A stretch of DNA of 8,672 nucleotides from an uncultured Porphyromonadaceae bacterium (GCA_900555915.1 USNC01000045.1:1-8672); one strand, 5' to 3'; shown: positions 1 through 6,081, counted from the stretch's first letter. Program-made: numbers and translations. Notes: generated from the letters alone by a model not told the origin.

Positions 1-49
1 ACGAGATCGCTCAGTGTCTCGTGGGCTCGGAGATGTGTATAAGAGACAG
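1..49 (+). other. Residual Illumina Nextera adapter (assembly artefact)
   Basis: Bases 1-7 (ACGAGAT) match the end of the Illumina P7 oligo. Bases 8-15 (CGCTCAGT) sit where the 8-base i7 index belongs and match, from memory, Nextera index N724. Bases 16-30 are the Nextera read-2 adapter and bases 31-49 are the 19-bp Tn5 mosaic end. The order P7-index-adapter-mosaic end is exactly that of a library molecule. This is therefore untrimmed synthetic sequence and not a transposon of the organism. Genomic sequence starts at base 50. Translation of the adapter gives the well-known false N-terminus MGSEMCIRDR on the + strand and the false C-terminus LIHISEPTRH on the - strand. Confidence 0.98.
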
Positions 50-1403
50 GGTCAACGACACTGTGAGACTGACTAAGCCGAAGGTGGATAAGAAGGATAA
101 TAAGAAAAAGAAAAAGAAGAAATCGAAGAAAAAACAGTCTGAGGAGGTAGACGAAGGCGGTGGCGACTCCGAAGTCAACGGCGATTCTGGAGCCAAGACC
201 GACTCCGAAGATAAAAGAGGTGAAACAGATGGCAAGGATGCGGATGATGACAGCGGGGAGGACGAGGAACTTCCTCCGCCTCCGACTTTCAAGTTCCAGA
301 CTTCCGGACCCGACAAGGACATAGCGTTGCCAATTGCGCTGGAGGTGCCTGTTCCGCTCGCGCGCCTCGACAGCGCGGCTTTCAGACTTGAGGTGCAGGA
401 AGACACGCTATGGAAAAAAGTGAGACTCCCTTATCGGCTGCAGAAGGCCGACACTCTGTCGGAGCGCAGATTCAGGATTGAATATCCCTGGGAGAGAGGC
501 AAGTCTTACCGTCTGCTCGCCGATTCGCTCGCCGCTACTGACATATATGGTGTCGACAGTGAGAAACTGTCTTATGAGTTCACTACCAAGTCTGACGACG
601 AGGTGTCGAATCTAAGGATTCAGCTCGCTGGCCTCGATGATAACATACCGGCTTTCGTGCAGCTTATCGAAAGCGGCGACAAACCCAAGTACACCGTCAA
701 GGTGAAAGACGGTGTGGCGGAGTTCAAGGGTATCGACGGTGGTAAATACTTCGCCCGGCTGTATGAGGATTTCAATGGCGATGGCCGCTATACTCCCGGA
801 AGCTACAGGCTGCAGCGGGTATATGGAACTCCGGTGAGTGATTCAGTCATTTCTCAGTCAGATTCAGTCATTCTTCAGTCAGACTCTGTCATTCTTCAGT
901 CAGACTCTGTCATTCTTCAGTCAGACTCAGTCATTCTTCGGTCAGATTCAGTCATTCTTCAGTCAGATTCAGTCATTCTTCAGTCAGACTCTCTGGCGGT
1001 GACGGATGTCCCGGCTGCGGAACGGCGGCCGCTGACCGACAAGGAAACTGTGAGGAAATTGCTCGACATGGGCTATAGCCTGACTCCTCTCGACTCCGAC
1101 ACTGTAGGCACGGATATTCTGATAGCCATACAGCCTGATCTCGTATATTATTATCCTAAGACCATCAACGTGAAGAAGGCATGGGATATAGACCAGACTT
1201 GGAATGTGTTCGAAACTGCCCTCGACCTTCAGAAGCCTGCGAAGCTTAAGAAGAACAAGCCGAAACGTAAGAACAATCAGCAGTCCGAGCAGCCGGAGGA
1301 GGAAGAGGAGGATGAAGACGACCTCTTTAACAATCCTTTCAACCCCAACGACAGCAACAACCGCAACCGTCGCGGCGGCGGTGGCTTCCGCAACGCAAGA
1401 TGA
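50..1403 (+). CDS. Ig-like domain (SbsA-type) envelope protein, C-terminal part, 5'-truncated
   Basis: The open frame runs from the contig edge to TGA at 1401-1403, with the first complete genomic codon at 51; about 451 residues are visible. The apparent GTG start at 21 lies in adapter and is false, so the real start, with any signal peptide, is missing. Visible parts in order are a run of lysines (about nt 84-140), an acidic Asp/Glu/Gly linker, PPPP (about 276-287), beta-rich Ig-like sequence (about 290-830) with a DFNGDGRYTPG turn resembling a Ca-binding loop, a 7-residue tandem repeat (837-992), a conserved-looking YYYPK...KKAWDIDQTWN block (about 1147-1203), and a charged tail ending in NPFNPN and Gly/Arg/Asn-rich residues. 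This layout resembles Bacteroidales lipoproteins annotated as Ig-like domain proteins (SbsA_Ig type), which usually begin with a lipobox and a Gly/Pro-rich segment. The cellular role is unknown; a cell-envelope location is inferred from family resemblance. The gene converges on the TonB-domain gene. Confidence 0.75.
837..992 (+). repeat. 21-bp in-frame tandem repeat, 7 full copies plus a partial
   Basis: Seven consecutive 21-bp units start at 837, 858, 879, 900, 921, 942 and 963, with a 9-bp partial unit at 984-992. Each encodes SDSVILQ; the first reads SDSVISQ and the fifth ends in R. Units 2, 6 and 7 are identical in DNA, as are units 3 and 4, which points to recent amplification. Inside each unit CAGTCA recurs at about 10-11 bp spacing. 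Because the unit is a multiple of 3, copy-number changes keep the reading frame. The array sits in the hosting protein between the DFNGDG turn and the YYYPK block, so it probably lengthens a surface loop or linker. Confidence 0.97.
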
Positions 1404-1417
1404 CATTGTAATTAACC

Positions 1418-1448
1418 CCGGCTTTATAGGCCGGAGTCTCTTCTTTTT
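1418..1448 (+). terminator. Probable intrinsic terminator of the Ig-like gene
   Basis: An inverted repeat CCGGC (1418-1422) / GCCGG (1430-1434) with a 7-base loop is followed by a pyrimidine-rich stretch ending in TTCTTTTT (1441-1448). It lies 14 bases after the TGA of the + strand gene and points the right way for it. The stem is only 5 bp, so strength is uncertain. Confidence 0.5.
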
Positions 1449-1502
1449 CCGACAGCAGGTTCCGAATGGATGCCTCCTGAGATCTTGGTATGATGTTCAG
1501 TG

Positions 1503-1543
1503 CTCCGTCTGCATGGCGGAGATTCAATGCGAAATTTGAATCT
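1503..1543 (-). terminator. Overlapping hairpins at the 3' end of the TonB-domain gene
   Basis: A perfect 8-bp inverted repeat, AGATTCAA (1520-1527) / TTGAATCT (1536-1543), with an 8-base loop overlaps the TAG stop of the - strand gene. Just beyond it is CTCCG (1503-1507) / CGGAG (1517-1521). The two share bases 1520-1521, so they cannot both form completely. No clear U-tract follows on the - strand, so termination is only a possibility; 3'-end stabilisation is an alternative. Confidence 0.35.
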
Positions 1544-1916
1544 ACTCTGGAAGCATGAAGGGAATCTGCACGGTGGCCTGGCTGTCTACCGGTTTCCCGT
1601 TCACGTTGGCCGGGATCCATGCCGGCATCCCTTTCACGAGGCGCAGCGCTTCGGCCTCGAGGTCTGGGTCGACAAGACGCACTATCGACAACTGCTCGCG
1701 GCTGCCGTCCTGCTTCACCAGAAATCGGACGTCTACTATCCCCTCTATGCCGTTGCGCATGGCCGCGGCCGGATAGTTCCGGTTCGCTTCGATGTATTCT
1801 GTCAGTTTGGCGGTGCCGCCCGGATACTGTGCCTGAACCGTGTCGGTGGAGGCTGTCTGTGCGGCTGCGGGCAGGGATGCCGCCATCGCAATGGCTATGA
1901 TCGCTGATTTTTTCAT
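1542..1916 (-). CDS. Small secreted TonB C-terminal-domain protein
   Basis: This 124-residue protein has a KK n-region, a hydrophobic stretch (about residues 4-17) and a plausible signal-peptidase I site after AAAQ (residue 20). The rest is one TonB C-terminal domain of the Bacteroidota type: YPGG at 31-34, YIEANRNYP at 41-49, GIEG at 56-59, VDVRFLVKQDG at 61-71, EAEALRLVKGMPAW at 87-100, NGKPV at 106-110 and the final strand QIPFML at 117-122. TonB normally has a membrane anchor and a long Pro-rich periplasmic spacer to transmit energy from ExbB/ExbD to outer-membrane receptors. Both the spacer and a clear permanent anchor are missing. The gene lies 100 bp downstream of a TonB-dependent receptor and is probably co-transcribed with it. 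ATG at 1916 is preceded by an AT-rich leader with no Shine-Dalgarno sequence, as is common in this phylum. It could be an accessory coupling, regulatory or decoy TonB domain. Confidence 0.88.
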   Translation of the reverse strand: MKKSAIIAIAMAASLPAAAQTASTDTVQAQYPGGTAKLTEYIEANRNYPAAAMRNGIEGIVDVRFLVKQDGSREQLSIVRLVDPDLEAEALRLVKGMPAWIPANVNGKPVDSQATVQIPFMLPE

Positions 1917-2016
1917 GATTTTTATATTTTTGAAATGAGGCCTTGGCCTTTATTGTTTGACAATCTCGCGCCCCTGGAGTTTAATCCGAATCCCTGACAA
2001 GGTATGAGTTGTTGGC

Positions 2017-3894
2017 TTAGATAGAGAACGTAACGCCCGCCGAGCCGCCGATGCCGGTCGTCAGGGGTGAGTTGTAGTAGTAATAGTCCGGCCTGTAGTC
2101 GAGGATATTGTCGATGCTCACGCTGATGCTGACATGCTTTCCCAGTGTGTGCCCGAGTGTCAGGCCCAGCATCGGGTAGGCGGGATATCTCTGTGTGCGT
2201 GCCGGCTCGGGTGAATAAAGCGACATGACGTCGCCGGTCACTGCCGACATCCATTTGAAATTGACAGTGGCGTTCATTCTCCAGTCTTCTTTCCACTGGT
2301 GGCCGTAGTCGGCCTGGAAAGTGAGGGCGTGCGGGCGTGTCGGGTTTGCACGAAGGTCTCCTTTGTGATACTTCTCATATGTGTACACATATCCTGCCTG
2401 CACCGTCAGCCCGAACCCGAACGACTTGGCGGCGGTGACGTCGATTCCGCAGATGTGCATCTTGCGCAGGTTGAGATACTGGAGGCCTGAGATCGACTCG
2501 TTCCAGAGATATGAGATGCGGTGGTCCACAAGGTTGTGGAAGGCTGAGGCCGAGAGGTTCAGACTCCCTCTGGTGTATTCGCCGGAAAGGCTGAAGTTGT
2601 GGCTCGTCTCCGATTTCAGTGCCGGGTTGCCGTAGATGATGAAGATGCCGGCCATGTCGAAGTTCATGTAGAGTTCCTTCAGCGACGGGGCGCGGAATCC
2701 GGCTGCATAGTTCAGGCGCAGGCTCACGTCGCTCACTTGCCAGAGCACGCTCAGTTTAGGCGACAGCCGGTTGGCTTTGGATGCTGAGAACCAGTCGTAG
2801 CGCAGCCCCGGTACTATCCACAGTCGTTCTGCCGGATGCCAGTCCCATTGCAGGTATGCGTCCAGATTGGTCTGGGTGTGGGAGTCCCCTCCGAATTCAT
2901 ACGACATAAGATAGTCGTCAAGCCAGTCGCCTCCGGCGGTCACGGTGCCGAGGTCGTCAAACTCATGGGAATACTGCACATGAAGTGTGTTCTGACGGTT
3001 GCGGTAGTCGCGCTCCTGGATGCCGCTCTCCGGCAGATAGTCATACTTGTCGTATGTGTCGAATGAGTAGTTGGCTTTGAGATCCTTCCATTGTCCGGAC
3101 ACTCCGGCGGAGATGTCGCGGTAGCGCTCATATTTCTGTGGCGAACTTTTGCGCTGGCGGCTGAAATAAGACACTCTGGCGGCGATTGAGGAGTCTTCGC
3201 CGAATCGGTAGGTGGCTCTGTCCTTGATGTTCCAGCTGTGGGTGGCATAGGATGTGGTGAAATCACCTCGGTTGGGAAATTTGAACTCTGCCTGTGAGTC
3301 GTATCTCGCGTCGAGCGAATTGGCGAACCCTCCTTTGCGGAAGGTGGCGAGTGCCCCGTATCTCTGCATCGTGTGCGACCCGTAGCGGGCGTCGAGCGTG
3401 AGGTGCGTCCCTTCGCGTGGTGTCGCCGAGATTATATTTATCACTCCTCCCGATGCGTTCGACCCGTAGAGCGTGGATGCCGCTCCTTTTACTATCTCCA
3501 CCCTTTCGGCGTTCTGGAGATTCAGACGCGAGTAGTCCGGATTGTCGAGCGTCTCCCCGGCGAGGCGTTCGCCGTCTATCAGGAAGAGAATGCCGCCTCC
3601 TCCGAATCCGCTGAAGTTGATCTGGGGATTCTGCGCCATGCCGAGCGAGAACTCCACTCCCGGCAGTTTCTGCTCAAGCAGGGCTCCGATGTCTCCTTTA
3701 CCGCTCCGTTTTATCTCGGCGGCTGTCAGGATGCGCGTTATCACGGGCGTGTCTTTCAGTAGCTTCGGAGTGCGTGTCGCTGTGACTACTACCGTCTCAA
3801 GCGTGTCGGCAGCGGATATGTCAAGGTTGGGAACGGCTTCTGTAGAGCCGCTCCCAACCATCAGTGCTGTAGTGATCAGTGCTGTTGCAGTCAC
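2017..3894 (-). CDS. TonB-dependent outer-membrane receptor (BtuB/CirA-like size)
   Basis: This 625-residue protein has a TonB-box-like ETVVVTATRT (33-42), a plug domain (about 45-160) with the typical NAERVEIVKGAASTLYGSNA block followed by GGVINII (128-155), and then a 22-strand-type beta-barrel rich in aromatic/alternating segments to the end. FRAP (400-403) and GNPAL (422-426) form the FRAP/NPxL region seen in haem, cobalamin and siderophore receptors, but also widely elsewhere, so the ligand stays open. The length fits BtuB/CirA-type receptors and not the roughly 1000-residue SusC type; no N-terminal carboxypeptidase-like domain is present. The start is odd: the TAA of the upstream lipoprotein gene is directly followed, in the same frame, by this GTG. 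The first 20 residues are hydrophobic but lack the positive n-region of a good signal peptide. The next start, ATG at 3861, would lose the signal entirely. The last residues are VTFSI, so the usual terminal Phe is two residues in. Confidence 0.93.
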   Translation of the reverse strand: MTATALITTALMVGSGSTEAVPNLDISAADTLETVVVTATRTPKLLKDTPVITRILTAAEIKRSGKGDIGALLEQKLPGVEFSLGMAQNPQINFSGFGGGGILFLIDGERLAGETLDNPDYSRLNLQNAERVEIVKGAASTLYGSNASGGVINIISATPREGTHLTLDARYGSHTMQRYGALATFRKGGFANSLDARYDSQAEFKFPNRGDFTTSYATHSWNIKDRATYRFGEDSSIAARVSYFSRQRKSSPQKYERYRDISAGVSGQWKDLKANYSFDTYDKYDYLPESGIQERDYRNRQNTLHVQYSHEFDDLGTVTAGGDWLDDYLMSYEFGGDSHTQTNLDAYLQWDWHPAERLWIVPGLRYDWFSASKANRLSPKLSVLWQVSDVSLRLNYAAGFRAPSLKELYMNFDMAGIFIIYGNPALKSETSHNFSLSGEYTRGSLNLSASAFHNLVDHRISYLWNESISGLQYLNLRKMHICGIDVTAAKSFGFGLTVQAGYVYTYEKYHKGDLRANPTRPHALTFQADYGHQWKEDWRMNATVNFKWMSAVTGDVMSLYSPEPARTQRYPAYPMLGLTLGHTLGKHVSISVSIDNILDYRPDYYYYNSPLTTGIGGSAGVTFSI

Positions 3895-4404
3895 TTATTT
3901 TTTCAAGGTGCCTGTGAATGTGAAGTTGATAGGCATAGGCATTTTGCCGGGGGTCACTGTGTAGTTGAGCGTAACGTCGCTTCCCTTCACTGTCCCTTCG
4001 AGCCTTCCGGAGTATGCCACTCCCTCTACCGTCAGGTTGAAGTCGTCGTCCTCAAGCAGATATGCGCCGGTCGCTTTCTCAACGTCCACACCGCTGACAG
4101 TCAGCTCGTGGATGGTCTGCGGATTGGGGTTGCCGGGCATGGTGAATGTGCAGGCGGGCAATACCACCGTGGCGTCATCGCTCTCTTTCTCGCTGCGGAT
4201 CACGAGGTCGTATTCGCCGTCGAAACTGCAGTCTACGGTCATCACTTTAGCAGCCAGAGTGCCGTGGTATGTCCCTGCTACCGCTGCGGCTGCTCCCTCG
4301 TTGTCCTTGTTTTTATCGTCATCGTCATTGTCGCAGCCTGTCATGAAGACTGCGCCGGATATCATGACTGACAGAATAAGAAGCAGGCTGGCGAATCTTT
4401 TCAT
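3895..4404 (-). CDS. Small calycin-like lipoprotein, probably surface-exposed
   Basis: This 169-residue protein starts at ATG 4404, preferred over a GTG three bases upstream because the ATG overlaps the stop of the preceding gene as TGATG. MKRF and a hydrophobic stretch lead to a lipobox-like MTGC with Cys24, a slightly unusual lipobox with Met at -3. The next residues, DNDDDDKNKDNE, are strongly acidic, as in the lipoprotein export signals that send Bacteroidota lipoproteins to the cell surface. The mature part is beta-rich with a repeated GTxxG-type pattern: GTYHGTL (44-50), YSGRLEGTVKGSDVTL (131-146) and a final FTFTGTLKK (161-169). This resembles the calycin-like beta-barrel lipoproteins of Bacteroidales; that family match is from memory and only moderately sure. 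The gene is directly upstream of the TonB-dependent receptor, which it abuts, so it is a candidate ligand-binding partner of the receptor. Confidence 0.8.
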   Translation of the reverse strand: MKRFASLLLILSVMISGAVFMTGCDNDDDDKNKDNEGAAAAVAGTYHGTLAAKVMTVDCSFDGEYDLVIRSEKESDDATVVLPACTFTMPGNPNPQTIHELTVSGVDVEKATGAYLLEDDDFNLTVEGVAYSGRLEGTVKGSDVTLNYTVTPGKMPMPINFTFTGTLKK

Positions 4405-4946
4405 CACTGCTGTCCTCCTATCTTTATAAGTTCTACTTCAAAGATGAGCGGTGCGTTCGGTGGAATAGGACCGCCGGGGGTGCCCATCTCGCCGTAGGCG
4501 AGGTCGCTCGGGATATAGAATACTGTCGTGCCTCCCTCCTTCATCAGCTGCAAACCTTCGGTCCAGCCCTTTATCACAGCCTGAAGCGGGAATGTGGCGG
4601 GCTCGCCGCGCTGCACTGAGGAGTCGAATACTGTGCCGTCAAGCAGACGGCCCGTGTAGTGTACTGTCACCATGTCGGTGGCGGTTGGGGCGGCGCCGGT
4701 GCCTTCGGTCACTGTCACGTATTTAAGTCCGGAGGGTGTGGTGGCGTAGCCTTCGCTCCCTTCAAAGAAGGCGGCGTTGTATTTGCCGAGTCCATTGTCG
4801 CTTTCTGCTTCGAGCACTGTCGCCACGAGCGAGTCTACGGATGCTGTGTCGGCGCTTCCCGGCTTTTTCTTGCCGCACGATGCCACACACATCGAAGCCA
4901 CAGCCACCGTCATGGCGGCCGCAGCCAGTTTGAAATTCCTTTTCAT
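4404..4946 (-). CDS. FKBP-type peptidyl-prolyl isomerase, lipoprotein
   Basis: This 180-residue protein has a signal peptide ending in the lipobox VASC (Cys24), followed by GKKKPG. The region after Cys is basic, not acidic, so periplasm-facing anchoring is more likely than surface export (inference). A linker of about 45 residues leads to one FKBP domain (about 70-177). The residues lining the FKBP active site are all there: Tyr97 (HYTG), Phe107-Asp108 (VFDSS), Phe119, Val124-Ile125, Trp128, Tyr151 (AYG) and Phe169. Activity as a proline cis/trans isomerase in protein folding is therefore expected. Its TGA overlaps the ATG of the calycin-like lipoprotein gene (TGATG), suggesting coupled translation. 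It is a close paralogue of the FKBP encoded next upstream: 43 of 49 residues are identical in the core block that begins at [10 protein letters not shown]. Confidence 0.95.
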   Translation of the reverse strand: MKRNFKLAAAAMTVAVASMCVASCGKKKPGSADTASVDSLVATVLEAESDNGLGKYNAAFFEGSEGYATTPSGLKYVTVTEGTGAAPTATDMVTVHYTGRLLDGTVFDSSVQRGEPATFPLQAVIKGWTEGLQLMKEGGTTVFYIPSDLAYGEMGTPGGPIPPNAPLIFEVELIKIGGQQ

Positions 4947-4965
4947 TTTAGAATCATATGTTTGG

Positions 4966-4995
4966 TTCCGCTTGTCCCGTCGGGGACAAGCGGAA
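4966..4995 (-). promoter_or_regulatory. Perfect 13-bp intercistronic hairpin between the two FKBP genes
   Basis: A perfect 13-bp inverted repeat (4966-4978 with 4983-4995) surrounds a 4-base loop. It sits in the 70-bp gap between the stop of the cytoplasmic FKBP gene and the start of the lipoprotein FKBP gene. On the - strand no U-run follows the stem, so it is not a classic intrinsic terminator. It could lower read-through into the downstream genes, or protect the mRNA end and set different expression of the two parts of the operon. Confidence 0.75.
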
Positions 4996-5016
4996 ATGTT
5001 TTCTTACACGTGGTCT

Positions 5017-5607
5017 TTACTTTTTGACTACCTTGATGAGTTCCACATCGAAGATAAGAGTGGAGTGCGGCGGTATGGCGTTGGGCACTCCCTGTGCGCC
5101 GTAGGCGAGGTCGCTCGGGATGAAGAATGTGTATTTCGCTCCTTCTTTCATCAGCTGCACGCCCTCTGTCCAGCCCGGTATCACGCGGTTGAGCGGGAAT
5201 GTGGCAGGCTCTCCGCGGCTTACGGAAGAGTCGAACACAGTGCCGTCGAGCAGACGGCCGGTATAGTGCACGGTAACTTCATCGGTGGCCGACGGCTGTG
5301 CGCCTGCTCCTTCTTTCTCTACTACGTATTGCAGACCGCTTGCTGTCTCCTTGACTCCTTCGCGGGTCTTGTTCTCGGCAAGGAACTTGGTGCCGGCTTC
5401 CTTGGCCACCGCCTCTGCCTTCTGCTGAAGATCCATCAGATATTCGTTGATCATCTTCTGGCATTCTTCCTCTGATATTTCCGGTGTGCCTCCGTCAAAT
5501 GCGACTTTCACACCGTTCCTGAAAGTTTCTGCGTCAAATTCCTTCACGCCCATAGCCTTCAGCTGCTTACCCATAAGCACGCCCCAGGCATAACTTAATT
5601 TATCCAT
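5017..5607 (-). CDS. FKBP-type peptidyl-prolyl isomerase, FklB/Mip-like, cytoplasmic
   Basis: This 196-residue protein has no signal peptide: it begins MDKLSYAWGVLMGKQLK. Residues 1-85 match the helical FKBP N-terminal dimerisation domain, followed by a long helix and AGTKFLAENKTREGVK. Residues about 88-194 form the FKBP catalytic domain. Active-site residues are intact: Tyr115, Phe125-Asp126, Phe137, Val142-Ile143, Trp146, Tyr169 and Phe186. Length and layout fit E. coli FklB (FKBP22, about 206 residues), a dimeric cytoplasmic prolyl isomerase with chaperone activity. It is the first gene of the - strand run, 70 bp ahead of the lipoprotein FKBP. Upstream is an AT-rich leader without a Shine-Dalgarno sequence. 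TATAATTG (5665-5658 on the - strand) matches 7 of 8 positions of the TAnnTTTG element, counting both n positions as matches, but has no good TTTG partner, so the promoter is uncertain. Confidence 0.94.
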   Translation of the reverse strand: MDKLSYAWGVLMGKQLKAMGVKEFDAETFRNGVKVAFDGGTPEISEEECQKMINEYLMDLQQKAEAVAKEAGTKFLAENKTREGVKETASGLQYVVEKEGAGAQPSATDEVTVHYTGRLLDGTVFDSSVSRGEPATFPLNRVIPGWTEGVQLMKEGAKYTFFIPSDLAYGAQGVPNAIPPHSTLIFDVELIKVVKK

Positions 5608-5786
5608 AATTCTTATTGTTCTTTTTTCTTTTATTGGAACCTTATTGTGAATGACTCCAATTATAAAAACGTTTATTTTTAGTTTTTAGTTTTCGGTTTT
5701 GCTTTTTTTAGGCGTTGTTTAAATCCATGTCTTAACATTATTTTGGCATTATTTTCTGTTGCCCCCTGCATAATCTTTGAAAATCA

Positions 5787-5818
5787 TTTGGAAATTTGCA
5801 GGTTTATGATTAACTTTG
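5787..5818 (+). promoter_or_regulatory. Bacteroidota-type promoter upstream of tRNA-Arg
   Basis: TTTG at 5787-5790, a 20-base spacer, and TAACTTTG at 5811-5818 match the Bacteroides primary-sigma consensus TTTG-N19-21-TAnnTTTG. Transcription would begin near 5825 and run toward the tRNA, giving a 5' leader of about 75-80 bases. CTAAGG (5825-5830) and CCTTAG (5850-5855) in that leader could pair across a 19-base loop. Confidence 0.72.
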
Positions 5819-5882
5819 CAGTCGCTAAGGGAATGGCGCCTATTTTTTTCCTTAGTATCTACTTTTTCATAAGTTTATAGTT

Positions 5883-5897
5883 CTGCCGTCTCGGCAG
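5883..5897 (+). other. Leader hairpin just before tRNA-Arg
   Basis: A perfect 6-bp stem, CTGCCG (5883-5888) / CGGCAG (5892-5897), with a 3-base loop ends 4 bases before the tRNA 5' end. It could affect folding of the precursor or 5' processing by RNase P. No function is shown by sequence. Confidence 0.5.
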
Positions 5898-5901
5898 TGC
5901 G

Positions 5902-5975
5902 GGTCCGGTAGCTCAGCTGGATAGAGCAACAGCCTTCTAAGCTGTGGGTCTTGGGTTCGAATCCCAACCGGATCA
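5902..5975 (+). tRNA. tRNA-Arg (anticodon UCU)
   Basis: A full cloverleaf can be drawn. The acceptor stem is GGTCCGG (5902-5908) with CCGGATC (5968-5974), including one G-U pair, and the discriminator is A5975. The D stem is GCTC/GAGC. The anticodon stem ACAGC/GCTGT encloses loop CTTCTAA with TCT at 5936-5938. The T arm is TTGGG/CCCAA with loop TTCGAAT. The UCU anticodon reads the arginine codons AGA and AGG. The 3' CCA is not fully encoded (ACCG follows), so CCA must be added after transcription. Its promoter lies upstream and a strong terminator begins 4 bases downstream of the discriminator, so it is a single-gene unit. Confidence 0.98.
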
Positions 5976-5979
5976 CCGA

Positions 5980-6030
5980 AGAAAATTCCAAATTGCTAAT
6001 ATTTAGCAGTTTGGAATTTTCTTTCTTCAT
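5980..6030 (+). terminator. Strong, possibly bidirectional intrinsic terminator after tRNA-Arg
   Basis: A 20-bp stem (5980-5999 with 6003-6022, one G-T pair) with a 3-base loop ends in a T-rich arm, TTTTCTTTCTTC (6017-6028). The reverse strand also ends T-rich (TTTTCTTC), so the same structure could stop transcription arriving from the guanylyltransferase gene on the - strand. It separates the two converging units. Confidence 0.88.
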
Positions 6031-6081
6031 ATAAAATTGCCGGAAAGTTTGTCTGGGTGTCTCGTTTATTTGTTCATGCGC

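Noticed and set aside
31..49. Tn5 mosaic end as a sign of a natural mobile element
   Set aside because: It is flanked by P7, an index and the Nextera read-2 adapter, so it comes from library preparation.
21..50. GTG start giving MGSEMCIRDR at the head of the first gene
   Set aside because: These codons are entirely within the synthetic adapter.
11..406. Minus-strand ORF of 131 residues ending LIHISEPTRH
   Set aside because: It is antisense to the Ig-like gene, Ser/Phe-rich low complexity from the reverse of the Lys/Asp codons, and it ends in adapter sequence.
837..992. CRISPR-like array
   Set aside because: Units are contiguous 21-mers with no spacers and lie in frame inside a gene.
2017..3894. 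Assigning haem as the receptor ligand from FRAP/NPAL
   Set aside because: The same motif region occurs in cobalamin, siderophore and other receptors, and no haem-specific partner gene is recognisable here.
4405..4407. GTG at 4407 as the lipoprotein start
   Set aside because: The ATG immediately after it gives a normal MKRF signal peptide and a classic TGATG overlap.
5833..5880. 15-codon hydrophobic ORF in the tRNA leader
   Set aside because: Very short, mostly a T-rich run, and upstream of a tRNA, not a protein gene; nothing supports translation.
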